Positions 49,611 through 58,516 of a stretch of DNA of 64,000 nt are shown here, piece by piece. A model generated the notes under the pieces. The model had not been told where the DNA came from. It searched no databases and saw nothing but the letters and a program-made list of their open reading frames with translations. Positions within the stretch are counted from its first letter, which is position 1; every line of letters starts with the position of its first letter. Location of the stretch: NCBI RefSeq assembly GCF_013415325.1, contig NZ_JACBYE010000001.1, forward strand, positions 62,001 through 126,000, given 5' to 3'. This DNA is from Sanguibacter inulinus (GTDB lineage Bacteria; Actinomycetota; Actinomycetes; Actinomycetales; Cellulomonadaceae). The position numbers and the translations under genes are program-made.

Positions 49611-52600
49611 CTAGGAGCGCGTCGTCCGACGACGACGCAGGACCAGGCCGGCTGCGCCTGCCAGCACGAGCGCCAGGGCCGTGCCCGAGGCGACCAGCAC
49701 CTCGGTACCGGTCGTGGCGAGAGCGGCTCCGGGACGGGCCGGTGATGCCGGTGCTGCCGGCGCGGCGGGCGCCGCGGGTGCTGCCGGGGTGCTGGGCGCC
49801 GGGGTCGGGGTGGGCGCCTCGGCCAGGTACGTCACCGTGATGGTCGCCGACGTGAGGTTCCCCTCGACGTCGGTCACCTGGTAGGTCACCGGCGTCGGGT
49901 CGCCCTCGAAGCCGTCGAGCGGCACGAAGGTCACAGCACCCGTCTCGGGGTCGACGGTCCAGGTCCCCTCGCCGGGGACCGTGAGCGTCGTGACGAGCTC
50001 ACCCGTCGCGGGGTCCACGAGCCTGACGCTGCTCGGGTCGAGGGTGCCCGTGTCGTTGCCGACCACGTCGACCGTCACGGGCGTGCCGCGGACGTTGTCC
50101 ACGTCGACGTCGTCCTGCGCCTGCGGCAGGTACGTGACCACCACGAGCGCGGAGACGGGGTCTCCCGCGGTCCCGAGCACCTCGTAGGTGACGGGTGTCG
50201 GGTTCTTGGTGAACCCGTCCTCGGGCACGAAGGTGACCGTGCCCGTCTCGAGCTGGACGGTCCAGGTGCCCTCGCCGGGGACCGTGACCGTGAGGACACG
50301 CTCACCCGTCACCGGGTCGACGAGCCGCAGCGAGCTGCGGTCGACCGAGCCCGTGTCGTTCGGGAGGACGTCGACGACGACGGGCGAGCCCACGGTGTTG
50401 CCGTGCTTCGCGTCGTCGGTCGCGACGGGGAGGTACGTGACGGTGACCGTCGCCGAGACGAGGTCGCCCGTCGAGTCGGTGACCTCGTAGGTCACCGGGG
50501 TCGGGTTCCCCGTGAAACCGTCCGCCGGGGTGAAGGTGACCGCTCCGGTCGTGGGGTCGACCGTCCAGGTGCCCTCGCCGGGGACGACCAGCTCGGAGAC
50601 GCGCTCTTCGCCGTCGACCAGCACGACGGTCGTCGGGTCGAGGTCGCCAGCGTCGTTGGTCAGCACGTCGACCGTGACGACCTCGCCGATGGTGTTGCCG
50701 TGGTCGACGTCGTCGGTCGCGTCGGGGACGTAGCCGACGGTCACCCGGGCGCTCGTGGTGTCGCCCGTCGTGTCGGTGACCTCGTAGGTGATGGGGGTCG
50801 GGTCGGTGAGGAAGCCGGCCTCGGGGGTGAAGACCACGGCGCCCGTCGTCGGGACGACGGTCCAGGTGCCCTCGCCGGGCACGACCAGACGGTCGGTGCG
50901 GGCGCTGCCGTCGACGAGCACGACGGTGCTCGGGTCGAGGTCGCCGGTGTCGTTGGTCAGCACGTCGACCGTGACGACGTCGCCGATGGCGTGTCCGAGG
51001 TCGGCGTCGTCGGCCGCGGCCGGGACGTAGTCGACCGTGACGACGGCCGTCGCCGTGAGGCCGTCCTCGTCAGAGATCCTGTACGACACCGGGGTCGGGT
51101 CGGTGAGGAAGCCGGCGACGGGGGTGAAGACGACGTCGCCGCCCTCGACGGTCCAGGTGCCCTCGCCGGGGACCACGAGCTGCAGACCGGTCGACGTGCT
51201 GGTGGCCGGGTCCCACAGGACGAGCGTGGTGGGGTCGAGCGGGCTGGTCGTCGCGGTGTCGTTGCCCAGCACCGGGACGCGGACGGTCTCGCCGATGGTG
51301 TTGCCGAGGTCCGAGTCGTCGGTAGCCGTGGGCGGTCCGACGACGGTCACGACGGAGGTGTCGCTGTTGTCGTCCTGGTCGCCGCGGTCCTGGACCGTCG
51401 CGGTGTTCTCGAGCGTCGTCCCGGGGGTGTCCGTGACGGCCTGGGTGTAGGTGATCGTGACGCTCTCGCCGACGTCGAGCCCACGGCGACCGTCAGCCGC
51501 GCCACCGAGGAGTGCGTGCTCGCGCGAGCACGTCACGGTGCTCGGCAGGGGTGAACCGACCACGGCGTCGCACGTGATCGGCCCGCGCTCGAAGGTGTCG
51601 TTGGTGCCGCCCGCGACGACCACCGAGGTGACCGACGTGGCGCCGTCGCCCGGGAGCGTGTCCGTGAGGGTGAGGATGTCGCCGCGCGTCATGGCCTCAG
51701 GGCCGTTGTTGACGACGGTGACGGCCCAGGTGACCGTCGAGCCGACAGGTGCACGGTCGGGCGAGCCTGTCGGAGCGCCGTCGACCGAGGCGGTCTTGGT
51801 CACGGCGAGGTCGTAGCCGCACTCGACCCAGTCGAGCTCGATCGAGCCGTCGGCGCCCTTGCCGGTCCCCGTCTGACGGCCCGAGGCCGCCGAGGTGACG
51901 TCGGAGGCTGTGCCCGCCACGAAGGACGAGCCACCGCCACCGCCGCCGCCGGCCACGGTGTTGATCCCGTTGTCGCTGTTCTTGATGATGGTCGACGCGC
52001 CGCCGCCACCGCCGGTGAGACCGGCACCGCCGCCGCCTCCGGCGTCGTAGTTCGGGTCGGCTGCACCGGCACCACCGGCGCTGCCGGCTCCAGCCTGGCC
52101 GTTCAGGCTCGGGTCGGTGCTGTGCACGCCGCCCGCGCCGGGCTGGCCGTCGCGACCGCCCTGACCGCCGCCGACCTGAGGTCCGCCCTCGAAGCCGTCG
52201 GTGCCGTCGGCACCTGCCGCGACCTCACCGGCACCGGCCGGGAGGCCAGCGTCTCCGCCGAAGCCGTCGGTGGTCACGGAGTGCCCGCCACCGCTGCCGC
52301 CGCCGCCGCCCGCCAGCACGGCGACGTCGTCGGGGGTGGTCCCGCCGAGGAACAGGACTGTCGAGCCGCCTCCGCCGGCACCACCGTGCTGGGAGACAGC
52401 CGTGCCGCCGGTCCCGCCGCCGTTGACGCCGCCTGCGCCGCCAGCCGCGTCGACGTTCTCACGCCCGCCTCCGCCGACGGTCCCGCTGAAGGTGGTCCCG
52501 GGTGTCACCGCGAAGGTCGCGGTGATTGCGGCCCCGGCGCCGTTCGACCCGGTGCCGTTGGCCCCCGCGGCCGAGCGTCCGCCGGCACCGCCGACGACTG

Positions 52601-52817
52601 TCGCGCGGACCGCGCAGATGCCGTCGGGGACGGTCCCGGCGACCTGCGCCCCGAGCCCGAAGCTCGAGGTCGATGCCTCGGGTGCCGGGGCGGCCCAGGC
52701 CGTGGCGGGCAGCGTCAGGCCGCCGAGCGCGAGGCTGAGGGCTGTCGCCGCGACGGCGGCAGGTCGGACGGACCGGCGCGCGGTGCGCGACGTCTCGGTC
52801 GTGGATGGTGGCTTCAC
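49611..52817 (-). CDS. Large secreted repeat protein with LATTG sorting signal (adhesin-like)
   Basis: A 1068-residue surface protein. Signal peptide to about residue 42 (AAVAATALSLALGGLTLPATAWAAP). A Gly-rich region (about 75-330) with long GGGGGG runs. A DUF11-like domain (ETVTITYTQAV region; about 335-490). Then five repeats of about 90-95 residues, each with DD-x-x-x-GN, VDVLTNDTG, VPGEGTWTV, FTP-x-x-GF-x-x-x-PTP and ITYEVTD, matching CshA-type fibrillar repeats. A Pro/Ala wall-spanning stretch and ALATTG, hydrophobic helix and RRRR tail form a LAXTG signal. The GTG start at 52817 has GGAGGA upstream. Likely adhesin. Confidence 0.88.
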   Translation of the reverse strand: MKPPSTTETSRTARRSVRPAAVAATALSLALGGLTLPATAWAAPAPEASTSSFGLGAQVAGTVPDGICAVRATVVGGAGGRSAAGANGTGSNGAGAAITATFAVTPGTTFSGTVGGGGRENVDAAGGAGGVNGGGTGGTAVSQHGGAGGGGSTVLFLGGTTPDDVAVLAGGGGGSGGGHSVTTDGFGGDAGLPAGAGEVAAGADGTDGFEGGPQVGGGQGGRDGQPGAGGVHSTDPSLNGQAGAGSAGGAGAADPNYDAGGGGGAGLTGGGGGASTIIKNSDNGINTVAGGGGGGGSSFVAGTASDVTSAASGRQTGTGKGADGSIELDWVECGYDLAVTKTASVDGAPTGSPDRAPVGSTVTWAVTVVNNGPEAMTRGDILTLTDTLPGDGATSVTSVVVAGGTNDTFERGPITCDAVVGSPLPSTVTCSREHALLGGAADGRRGLDVGESVTITYTQAVTDTPGTTLENTATVQDRGDQDDNSDTSVVTVVGPPTATDDSDLGNTIGETVRVPVLGNDTATTSPLDPTTLVLWDPATSTSTGLQLVVPGEGTWTVEGGDVVFTPVAGFLTDPTPVSYRISDEDGLTATAVVTVDYVPAAADDADLGHAIGDVVTVDVLTNDTGDLDPSTVVLVDGSARTDRLVVPGEGTWTVVPTTGAVVFTPEAGFLTDPTPITYEVTDTTGDTTSARVTVGYVPDATDDVDHGNTIGEVVTVDVLTNDAGDLDPTTVVLVDGEERVSELVVPGEGTWTVDPTTGAVTFTPADGFTGNPTPVTYEVTDSTGDLVSATVTVTYLPVATDDAKHGNTVGSPVVVDVLPNDTGSVDRSSLRLVDPVTGERVLTVTVPGEGTWTVQLETGTVTFVPEDGFTKNPTPVTYEVLGTAGDPVSALVVVTYLPQAQDDVDVDNVRGTPVTVDVVGNDTGTLDPSSVRLVDPATGELVTTLTVPGEGTWTVDPETGAVTFVPLDGFEGDPTPVTYQVTDVEGNLTSATITVTYLAEAPTPTPAPSTPAAPAAPAAPAAPASPARPGAALATTGTEVLVASGTALALVLAGAAGLVLRRRRTTRS

Positions 52818-53157
52818 GGGTGCTGCTCCTCCAGAGTGGGGTCACGTCTCGGTCCGGCCGAGATCGACGCGCGTCGCACTCTGAGAAGGCCGTCTCGCGG
52901 CTCGTCCAGGTCTCGGCGCCCACCTATGCTCGTGACCGGCTGGGCCCTCGGGGCGCGCGAGGGCCGGACTTCATCCCGGGTTTCATACTCCGCAGGGCCC
53001 GCAGGGCCCGCAGGGGACGGCCGACCTCACAGCGGTCCCAGACGGCGATGAGGAGACCTTTACGCGCCGGTCACCGCCGCGCAACGACGCGCGTCGGCAC
53101 CGGGCCCAGGCTCAGAGCACGACGGTGGCTGCCGTCCGTTCCGAGAGGGAGTCACCC
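52818..53157. other. Divergent intergenic region
   Basis: 340 bp between the adhesin gene and the formate/nitrite transporter gene. It holds three copies of a GCAGGGCCC unit (52993-53019) but no gene I can support. Presumably both promoters lie here. Confidence 0.45.
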
Positions 53158-54051
53158 ATGACCTACGTGAAGCCTGACGAGGTCCTCGCGACCGCCGTCG
53201 ACGCCGGCGCGACCAAGGCGTCGCTGTCCACGACCGAGATGCTCGTGCGGGGGGTGCTCGGCGGTGCGATCCTCGCCTGCGCCACGACCCTCGCCTACCA
53301 GGCGACGGTCCAGACCGGTCAGCCGATCGTCGGGGCGCTCGTCTTCCCGGTCGGCTTCGTCATGATCGTGCTGCTGGGCCTCGAGCTGGTGACAGGGAGC
53401 TTTGCACTCATCCCGCTCGCGGTCGTCAAGGGCCGGGCGAGCGTCGGGGCGATGCTCCGCAGCTTCGGTCTGGTCCTCGCCGGGCACGTCGTGGGGGCTG
53501 CCGGCTACGCGGCGATGTACGTCGCGGTCATCAGCCGGATGGGGACGGACACCGAGAACCCTCTCGTGGCGAACCTCGTGCAGATCGCCGAGACCAAGAC
53601 CCTCGGCTACGAGGCCCTCGGTGCGAGCGGCCTCGCGCTGGTGCTCGTCAAGGCTGTCCTGTGCAACTGGATGGTGACCCTCGGGGTCGTCATGGCGATG
53701 ACCTCGAGGTCGACGGGCGGCAAGATCGTCGCCATGTGGCTGCCGGTGACGACGTTCTTCGCGCAGGGCTTCGAGCACGCTGTCGTGAACCTCTTCGTCA
53801 TCCCCGCGGGCATGATGCTCGGCGCCGACGTCACCGTCGGCGACTGGTGGCTGTGGAACCAGCTTCCGGTCCTCGCCGGGAACCTCGTCGGGGGCGTGCT
53901 GCTCACCGGCCTCGGGCTGTACTGGGCGCACCGGCGCGGGCTGGAGGCGCTGACGGCGTCGGGTGCGCGGGCTGGGCTGACGGGGGACGTGGCGGGCGCG
54001 GGGGCGCAGGTGGCTGCCGCTCCGAGCGCACCGGCGCTCCAGGACGCGTGA
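53158..54051 (+). CDS. Formate/nitrite transporter family protein
   Basis: A 297-residue pentameric-channel subunit with six membrane segments: GAILACATTLAYQATVQTGQPIVGALVFPVGFVMIVLLGLELVTGSFALIPLAV, CNWMVTLGVVMAM and HAVVNLFVIPAGM are the family motifs. The C-terminal tail of about 35 residues is Ala/Gly-rich. It moves formate, nitrite or hydrosulphide. ATG 53158 is chosen because MTYVKPDEVL matches the family start. nirB lies 8 kb away on the other strand, so nitrite is a reasonable guess but not proven. Confidence 0.88.
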   Translation: MTYVKPDEVLATAVDAGATKASLSTTEMLVRGVLGGAILACATTLAYQATVQTGQPIVGALVFPVGFVMIVLLGLELVTGSFALIPLAVVKGRASVGAMLRSFGLVLAGHVVGAAGYAAMYVAVISRMGTDTENPLVANLVQIAETKTLGYEALGASGLALVLVKAVLCNWMVTLGVVMAMTSRSTGGKIVAMWLPVTTFFAQGFEHAVVNLFVIPAGMMLGADVTVGDWWLWNQLPVLAGNLVGGVLLTGLGLYWAHRRGLEALTASGARAGLTGDVAGAGAQVAAAPSAPALQDA

Positions 54052-54199
54052 CCGGCGCCTGACCGCACCAGATCTGGGAGGGGTGGACCTGGGAGGGACG
54101 GATCCGTAGGACCGGCGACTGCGGACCTGGGGCCGACCTGCGGACCGCGCGCACCGCTCACGGGTGGCCCCATGACGCGCTCCCGTCCACCATGGAGCG

Positions 54200-54670
54200 A
54201 TGAGCGCACCTCGAGAGCATGTCGTCGGACAGATCCTCGCCCTCAGCACCGACGAGGTCCCCTTCACCTTCACGCCGTCGGCCGACGGGGTGACAGGGGT
54301 GTGGGACTACGCCGACGCGCGGTGGGTGGGCTTCGTGTCGGCAGGCACGATCGACCGTGACTACAGGCTCGAGGTCAGCCTGCACGAGGACTCGACGTAC
54401 ACCCTCGTCGACCACACCTCGGCGACCCAGGCCCGGGTCGGCGCCGGTGGGGCGAGCGTCAGCACGTCGAGGTTCCGCGGGACCGTCAGGTCGAAGAGCT
54501 TCAACAAGAGCTTCGCGCCGCTCGCGACAGACCACGGTCAGGCCGGGCACTCCTTCGGGTGGCGCTTCGACGCCGACGAGATGAAGACCCCCGTGCGGCA
54601 GGTGCTCGAGCAGGCGGGCTGGACGCCGCGCAGACGCGGGTTCTGGGACCGGCTCACGGGCCGCGGATGA
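54200..54670 (+). CDS. Hypothetical protein
   Basis: A 156-residue soluble protein I do not recognise. It has a beta-rich middle (PFTFTPSADGVTGVWDYADARWVGFVSAGTIDRDYRLEVSLHEDSTYTLVDHTSAT), two further segments (VSTSRFRGTVRSKSFNKSF, HSFGWRFDADEMKTPVRQVLEQAGW) and a basic C-terminus. The composition and codon bias are those of a real gene, and a GGAGCG precedes ATG 54200. It is followed, 109 bp later, by the RsbW-like gene on the same strand. No signal peptide or membrane segment. Confidence 0.7.
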   Translation: MSAPREHVVGQILALSTDEVPFTFTPSADGVTGVWDYADARWVGFVSAGTIDRDYRLEVSLHEDSTYTLVDHTSATQARVGAGGASVSTSRFRGTVRSKSFNKSFAPLATDHGQAGHSFGWRFDADEMKTPVRQVLEQAGWTPRRRGFWDRLTGRG

Positions 54671-54707
54671 TCTGCGAGGCCGTCGCGCGTGGCCCCGTGG
54701 GTCGTGC

Positions 54708-54720
54708 GACCATAATGGTC
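54708..54720. promoter_or_regulatory. 13-bp palindrome upstream of the RsbW-like gene
   Basis: GACCAT-A-ATGGTC (54708-54720) is a perfect dyad that contains CATAAT, a possible -10 element, 60 bases before the start of the next gene. Candidate operator/promoter. Confidence 0.45.
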
Positions 54721-54779
54721 AGCAGGCGATCCCGGAGCGACGGGGCACGCATCCCGTTCTCGCAGGACTCGAGGTGAGC

Positions 54780-55217
54780 ATGAGCCCGATCCCCTTCGCG
54801 CTGCCACCCCGGCTGCCGGACGTGGTCTCGACGTGGACCCTCAGCTCCTACGACGCGCTCGGGACGATGCGCGCCGGTCTGACCGACGCGGTCTCGGCGA
54901 CGACGACCGAGCAGCCCCGGCGTGGTCGCTCGACCCTGCGGAACATGCTCCTGGCCAGCAGCGAGCTCGCGACCAACGCCCTCAAGCACGCGCGGTCGTC
55001 GGCCCGGGTGGTCCTCAGCACCGACGGGCAGACGTTCCTGCTCGACGTCGTCGACCGCGCCAAGGACTCCGTCCCCACGCGTGCGGCGGGCCGCAAGCCG
55101 GGCGAGGGTGGATTCGGTCTCGTGCTCGTCGCCCGCGTCTCGGACGAGTGCGGCTGGTATGTGAGCCACGACGAGAAGCACATCTGGGCGACCTTCCCGG
55201 CGCGCGACGAGGGCTGA
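54780..55217 (+). CDS. RsbW-like ATP-binding protein (anti-sigma/anti-anti type)
   Basis: A 145-residue HATPase_c_2 domain protein: the N box LLASSELATNALKHA, D of VVDRAKDS and the G boxes GEGGFGLVLVARVSD. Such stand-alone domains are common in actinobacteria, where they bind or phosphorylate STAS proteins in sigma-factor switches. No STAS or sigma gene is adjacent. I prefer ATG 54780 to GTG 54774. Confidence 0.82.
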   Translation: MSPIPFALPPRLPDVVSTWTLSSYDALGTMRAGLTDAVSATTTEQPRRGRSTLRNMLLASSELATNALKHARSSARVVLSTDGQTFLLDVVDRAKDSVPTRAAGRKPGEGGFGLVLVARVSDECGWYVSHDEKHIWATFPARDEG

Positions 55218-55241
55218 TCGCAGCTGAGCGCTGGGAACGGC

Positions 55242-56147
55242 CTAGGTCCACTCGAGGCGGTCCGGGTCCCAGGTACGACCGACGCTCGTGGAGCCGAACG
55301 CTGGGTCGAGCAGTCGGGCGACCAGTGCTGTCGCGAGCTCGACCGTCGGGAGGTCTGAGGTGTACCTCGTCGAGGTGGCCAGAGGCGGGTAGTCCCGTCT
55401 CCACTCTTCGGGTACCGCGAAGGCGCTGCGTGCCGGAAGCGATCGCATCACTCGCTCTCCGCGGATCGCGTCGCGCAGAGCGGTACCGTCGATCCGTTGG
55501 GTCCGTGCGAACACCACCAGGTCGACCAGGTCGCGTGGTCGGCTCGACCCCCGTCCCCTGCTGTACACAGTCTCGGTCGCGCAGACCTTGTCGGCGATGT
55601 GGTCGACCACCGGGTACAGCCGGACGACGGGTGCCTCGACCCCTGGGATGTCCAGCGGCGAGCGGGCGCGCTCGATCTCGGGATCGCTCGTCATGAGAGA
55701 CCCCGTGACCAGGTCGACGCCGAACCTGTCGACCATCTTGATCCCGCAGTAGGCGACGATCATGACCCGGCAACCGTCGACCTGAGGCTGGACGTTGTCT
55801 CGCTCCGCGTTCCTGACCGCCTCGACGACGAACCGGAAGTGGTCGTCCATCGGGGTGTCGAGAGCAGTCCTCAGTGCGGAGACCGCGTCGTCGAGGTTCC
55901 CCAGGCTCCGGAGGAGATCGACGTCTTTGCTGTGCCGAGCATCGTCCACCCGGAGGAGCATCGCCGTCCCACCCTTGAGGACCCACGGTGAGCCTGCTGC
56001 CGCGAAGACCCGCGCGACGAAGCGAGAGAAGGTGAAGAGCCTGATGTACTCGGAAGCGGGCTTCGAGGTGGTCTTCGACCGATGACGAGCCTTGTCGGAG
56101 ACCGCCCTCCAGAGAGCGGACCCGGTCTCGTACCCCGAGGAGCTCAT
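55242..56147 (-). CDS. abiEii: AbiEii/AbiGii toxin-family nucleotidyltransferase
   Basis: A 301-residue toxin of a type IV toxin-antitoxin/abortive-infection system. The nucleotidyltransferase core is visible in WVLKGGTAMLLR ... SKDVDL (GG followed by DxD). A C-terminal helical part includes VDHIADKVCATETVYSRGRGSSRPRDLVDLVVF, the usual kinase-like Lys/Asp-Leu segment. AbiEii proteins transfer nucleotides to tRNA and stop growth. Start ATG overlaps the antitoxin stop by 4 bases (ATGA), so synthesis is coupled to the antitoxin. Confidence 0.88.
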   Translation of the reverse strand: MSSSGYETGSALWRAVSDKARHRSKTTSKPASEYIRLFTFSRFVARVFAAAGSPWVLKGGTAMLLRVDDARHSKDVDLLRSLGNLDDAVSALRTALDTPMDDHFRFVVEAVRNAERDNVQPQVDGCRVMIVAYCGIKMVDRFGVDLVTGSLMTSDPEIERARSPLDIPGVEAPVVRLYPVVDHIADKVCATETVYSRGRGSSRPRDLVDLVVFARTQRIDGTALRDAIRGERVMRSLPARSAFAVPEEWRRDYPPLATSTRYTSDLPTVELATALVARLLDPAFGSTSVGRTWDPDRLEWT

Positions 56148-57181
56148 CGAGATCCAGTCGGTCGAGCTGCGGCTTCCACACTCGAGCCGTCGGCCGAGGT
56201 GCCCTCCGAGACGCCTCCGGCGCGCCCGCCGGACGCCACCACGAAGGTGCCGAGGACATCTCGGAGTCGTGCGATGGCATCGCGGTTGGACGGGACCTCA
56301 GCCCATCTGGACACGCGTTCGCTAAGTCTCTGGACGGCCTGGCGAGAAGGTTCAAGCGCAACCGAGAGCCCGTCCGAGGCCGTGAAGACTCCCGCCGTGA
56401 TCTTCGCAGTCGACTGCTGGACCTCCTTCGCCATCCGCTGAAGCTCGGGGTCCGAGAGTGTCCTGAGGATCGTCAAGATGTCGTCGGGGATCGCATGTCC
56501 TGAGGGACGACGGGTCGTCTCGGCTGAGGTGAGCTCGGCAGGGGGCATGTCGGAGAGGTCGATGAGGCGAGCCGTCAGCTCCTGACCGTCACGGCTGCCT
56601 CGCCTGGGCGCGACGTGGTCCAGGGCTGGCGCGAGCGACTGTCGGTCGACAAGTCCTCTGCGGAGCGCTTCGGCGGTCAGCGAGGCCATGTGGTCGAGGT
56701 CGTGACCGTCGTCCAGCAGGTCGGAGATGGTCCGAGCTGCGGTCGTGACGGGAAGTCCAGACGAGAGAGTCACCTCGGACCTGCCGAGCAGGGTCCTGCG
56801 GACACGGACACCTGTCCGGCGTGACTGGAACCGCTCCGGCAGGAGGAACTCGTGCTCGTCAGCCAAGAGGTCGCCGATGCCGTGCAGCTGCGCTGCTGAG
56901 GCGTGCGACACGACGCCCGCAGATGTCAGGTCGGCGAGTCTCTCCTCGGCTCGTGCCGAAGGCCGGAGCGTCAGCCAGGAGGATCGGAGTGAGAGCAGCG
57001 GGTCCCCCTGGACCGAGGGGGTGGCGTACACACCGTGCTCTAGGCGGTCCAGGATGCCAGACTCGACCAGGCGGGTCAGCTGCATCCGGGTCACGCCCTC
57101 TGCCTGGGCCTGGGCGGACGTGAGAAGACCCCACTGGCTCGCAGCCAGGTCATTCGCGCGGACCACGACTTCGGTCTTCAT
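56144..57181 (-). CDS. abiEi: AbiEi-type antitoxin/regulator with C-terminal extension
   Basis: A 345-residue protein. The N-terminal winged helix (QWGLLTSAQAQAEGVTRMQLTRLVESGILDRLEHGVYATP) is the AbiEi DNA-binding antitoxin domain. The central domain (SAGVVSHASAAQLHGIGDL, TSRRTGVRVRRTLL, VTTAARTISDLLDDGHDLDHMASL) is the AbiEi_4 C-terminal part. Beyond about residue 215 an extra 130 residues, partly Ala/Gly/Ser-rich, are not usual. It neutralises AbiEii and represses its own promoter; a perfect dyad lies 7 bp before its ATG. Confidence 0.85.
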   Translation of the reverse strand: MKTEVVVRANDLAASQWGLLTSAQAQAEGVTRMQLTRLVESGILDRLEHGVYATPSVQGDPLLSLRSSWLTLRPSARAEERLADLTSAGVVSHASAAQLHGIGDLLADEHEFLLPERFQSRRTGVRVRRTLLGRSEVTLSSGLPVTTAARTISDLLDDGHDLDHMASLTAEALRRGLVDRQSLAPALDHVAPRRGSRDGQELTARLIDLSDMPPAELTSAETTRRPSGHAIPDDILTILRTLSDPELQRMAKEVQQSTAKITAGVFTASDGLSVALEPSRQAVQRLSERVSRWAEVPSNRDAIARLRDVLGTFVVASGGRAGGVSEGTSADGSSVEAAARPTGSR

Positions 57182-57188
57182 GCTGCAA

Positions 57189-57211
57189 TAGTAACACGCA
57201 GGGTGTTACTA
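57189..57211. promoter_or_regulatory. Inverted repeat operator at the abiE promoter
   Basis: TAGTAACAC (57189-57197) and GTGTTACTA (57203-57211) are perfect 9-bp arms 5 bp apart. Outer CTGC/GCAG (57183-57186/57214-57217) extend the dyad. It begins 7 bp upstream of the abiEi ATG, covering the ribosome binding site region. Inverted repeats at this place are bound by AbiEi in characterised systems. Confidence 0.82.
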
Positions 57212-57266
57212 AAGCAGAGAGATGGCGTAGCGGGTGATGGAGATTGTGGCCTCTCTGGAGCCTTCT

Positions 57267-57929
57267 CTATCCCTCGCTGCGTCGCGTCGGCGGGGTGACC
57301 GTGACGACGCACCACGGCAGGAAGCGCTGCACGAGAGGCCCGACGGCGATCGCGTAGAGGACCGTCCCGAGACCGACCGTCCCGCCGAGCAACCACCCGG
57401 CGACGAGCGCGGTGACCTCGATGCCTGTGCGGACGAGCCGGAGCGACAGCCCGGTCTGGCGCGACAGCCCTGTCATGAGCCCGTCGCGCGGCCCGGTGCC
57501 GAGCTGGGCCCCGATGTACAGCGCTCCGCCCAGGGCGTTGAGCACCACGCCCGCCACCAGGATCGGCACCTGGAGCGCTAGGCCGTCGACCTCGGGGACC
57601 AGGCGCAGCGACGCGTCGATGACCACCCCGACGAGCAGGGCGTTGGCGAGCGTGCCGAGCCCAGGGGCCTGGCGCAGCGGGATCCACAGCGCCAGGACCG
57701 CGAGGGACATGAGGACCACCACGGTACCGATGGACAACGGGGTGCTGCGGGAGATGCCCAGGTGCAGCACGTCCCAGGGGCTCAGCCCCAGACCGCTGCG
57801 CAGCACCATGGCGAGCGACACCCCGAAGAGCACCAGCCCGAGCACGAGCTGGACGAGACGACGAGGCATGCGACCGGCGCGCAGCTGCTCGAGGGGGGTG
57901 AGGTCCTGGAGGACGCGGGGTGAGGTCAC
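57267..57929 (-). CDS. YczE/YyaS-type membrane protein
   Basis: A 220-residue protein with five or six membrane segments: LVLGLVLFGVSLAMVLRSGLGLSPWDVLHLGIS, ANALLVGVVIDASL and GTGPRDGLMTGLSRQTGLSLRLVRTGIEVTALVAGWLLGG are the family motifs. In Bacillus YczE is needed for some lipopeptide production, but its molecular role is unknown. The GTG start at 57929 gives the basic N-terminus. No linked genes. Confidence 0.85.
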   Translation of the reverse strand: MTSPRVLQDLTPLEQLRAGRMPRRLVQLVLGLVLFGVSLAMVLRSGLGLSPWDVLHLGISRSTPLSIGTVVVLMSLAVLALWIPLRQAPGLGTLANALLVGVVIDASLRLVPEVDGLALQVPILVAGVVLNALGGALYIGAQLGTGPRDGLMTGLSRQTGLSLRLVRTGIEVTALVAGWLLGGTVGLGTVLYAIAVGPLVQRFLPWCVVTVTPPTRRSEG

Positions 57930-58006
57930 CGGCTAACCGTAGGTGCTGAGGCGGGGTGCGTGGTCACCGCCGGGACCGCGCCCCGGCGGGTCGGACCCTG
58001 GCGACG

Positions 58007-58372
58007 TCAGGCGTAGAGGTCGATGTCTCCCGTGCGGCTGCGGTCCCGCGACGGGGCCTCGGTCTGCTGGGCAGGTGTGGGCGTCGCGGCCCGGCTCGTC
58101 TGGCCCTCGTGAGCCTTCTCCTGCTCTCGGGCGAGGGCAGTGGTCGCTGCTGCGAGGGAGAGCGCGGCCGCCTCCACGGCCGCCTGGTCCACCTCGATCG
58201 TCGCCTGGGGCGCCTTGTCGAAGACGTCCTGCGACAGCTTCTTCTGCGCGGCGGAAAGCTGCTTGACCGCCCTGTCGTACGCCTGCTGCGCGGGTGACCC
58301 GCTCGTGGCTGTCGCGCTGCCGCCTGTCGTGCCTACGCTCGTCGTGCCTGCTTCGATCCGGATCCCGGACAT
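58007..58372 (-). CDS. Small helical protein of unknown function
   Basis: A 121-residue cytoplasmic protein. An N-terminal Thr/Ser/Gly-rich stretch precedes a long helix (AYDRAVKQLSAAQKKLSQDVF ... QAAVEAAALSLAAATTALAREQEKA) with heptad-like spacing, probably a coiled coil. The C-terminal tail is disordered. I do not recognise a family. A perfect 14-bp inverted repeat lies just upstream of it. Confidence 0.6.
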   Translation of the reverse strand: MSGIRIEAGTTSVGTTGGSATATSGSPAQQAYDRAVKQLSAAQKKLSQDVFDKAPQATIEVDQAAVEAAALSLAAATTALAREQEKAHEGQTSRAATPTPAQQTEAPSRDRSRTGDIDLYA

Positions 58373-58394
58373 CGGTTGCCTCCCAGCTCGTACC

Positions 58395-58440
58395 TCAGAC
58401 CCTCATGATCGACCGGTGCCGGAAGGTCATGAGGGTCTGA
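58395..58440. promoter_or_regulatory. Inverted repeat between divergent genes
   Basis: TCAGACCCTCATGA (58395-58408) and TCATGAGGGTCTGA (58427-58440) are perfect 14-bp arms, 18 bp apart, between the divergent helical-protein and beta-lactamase-fold genes. Position between two promoters argues for an operator rather than a terminator. Confidence 0.55.
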
Positions 58441-58516
58441 CCAGGCACTTCACCCGCTCGCCGGTCGCTGACAAATCCGTTGCCCCGGGCTGCACCCGCT
58501 CGATAGCGTCGTCGTC

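Noticed and set aside
58395-58440. Reading the 14-bp inverted repeat as a terminator
   Set aside because: It lies between two divergent gene starts, with no gene ending into it.
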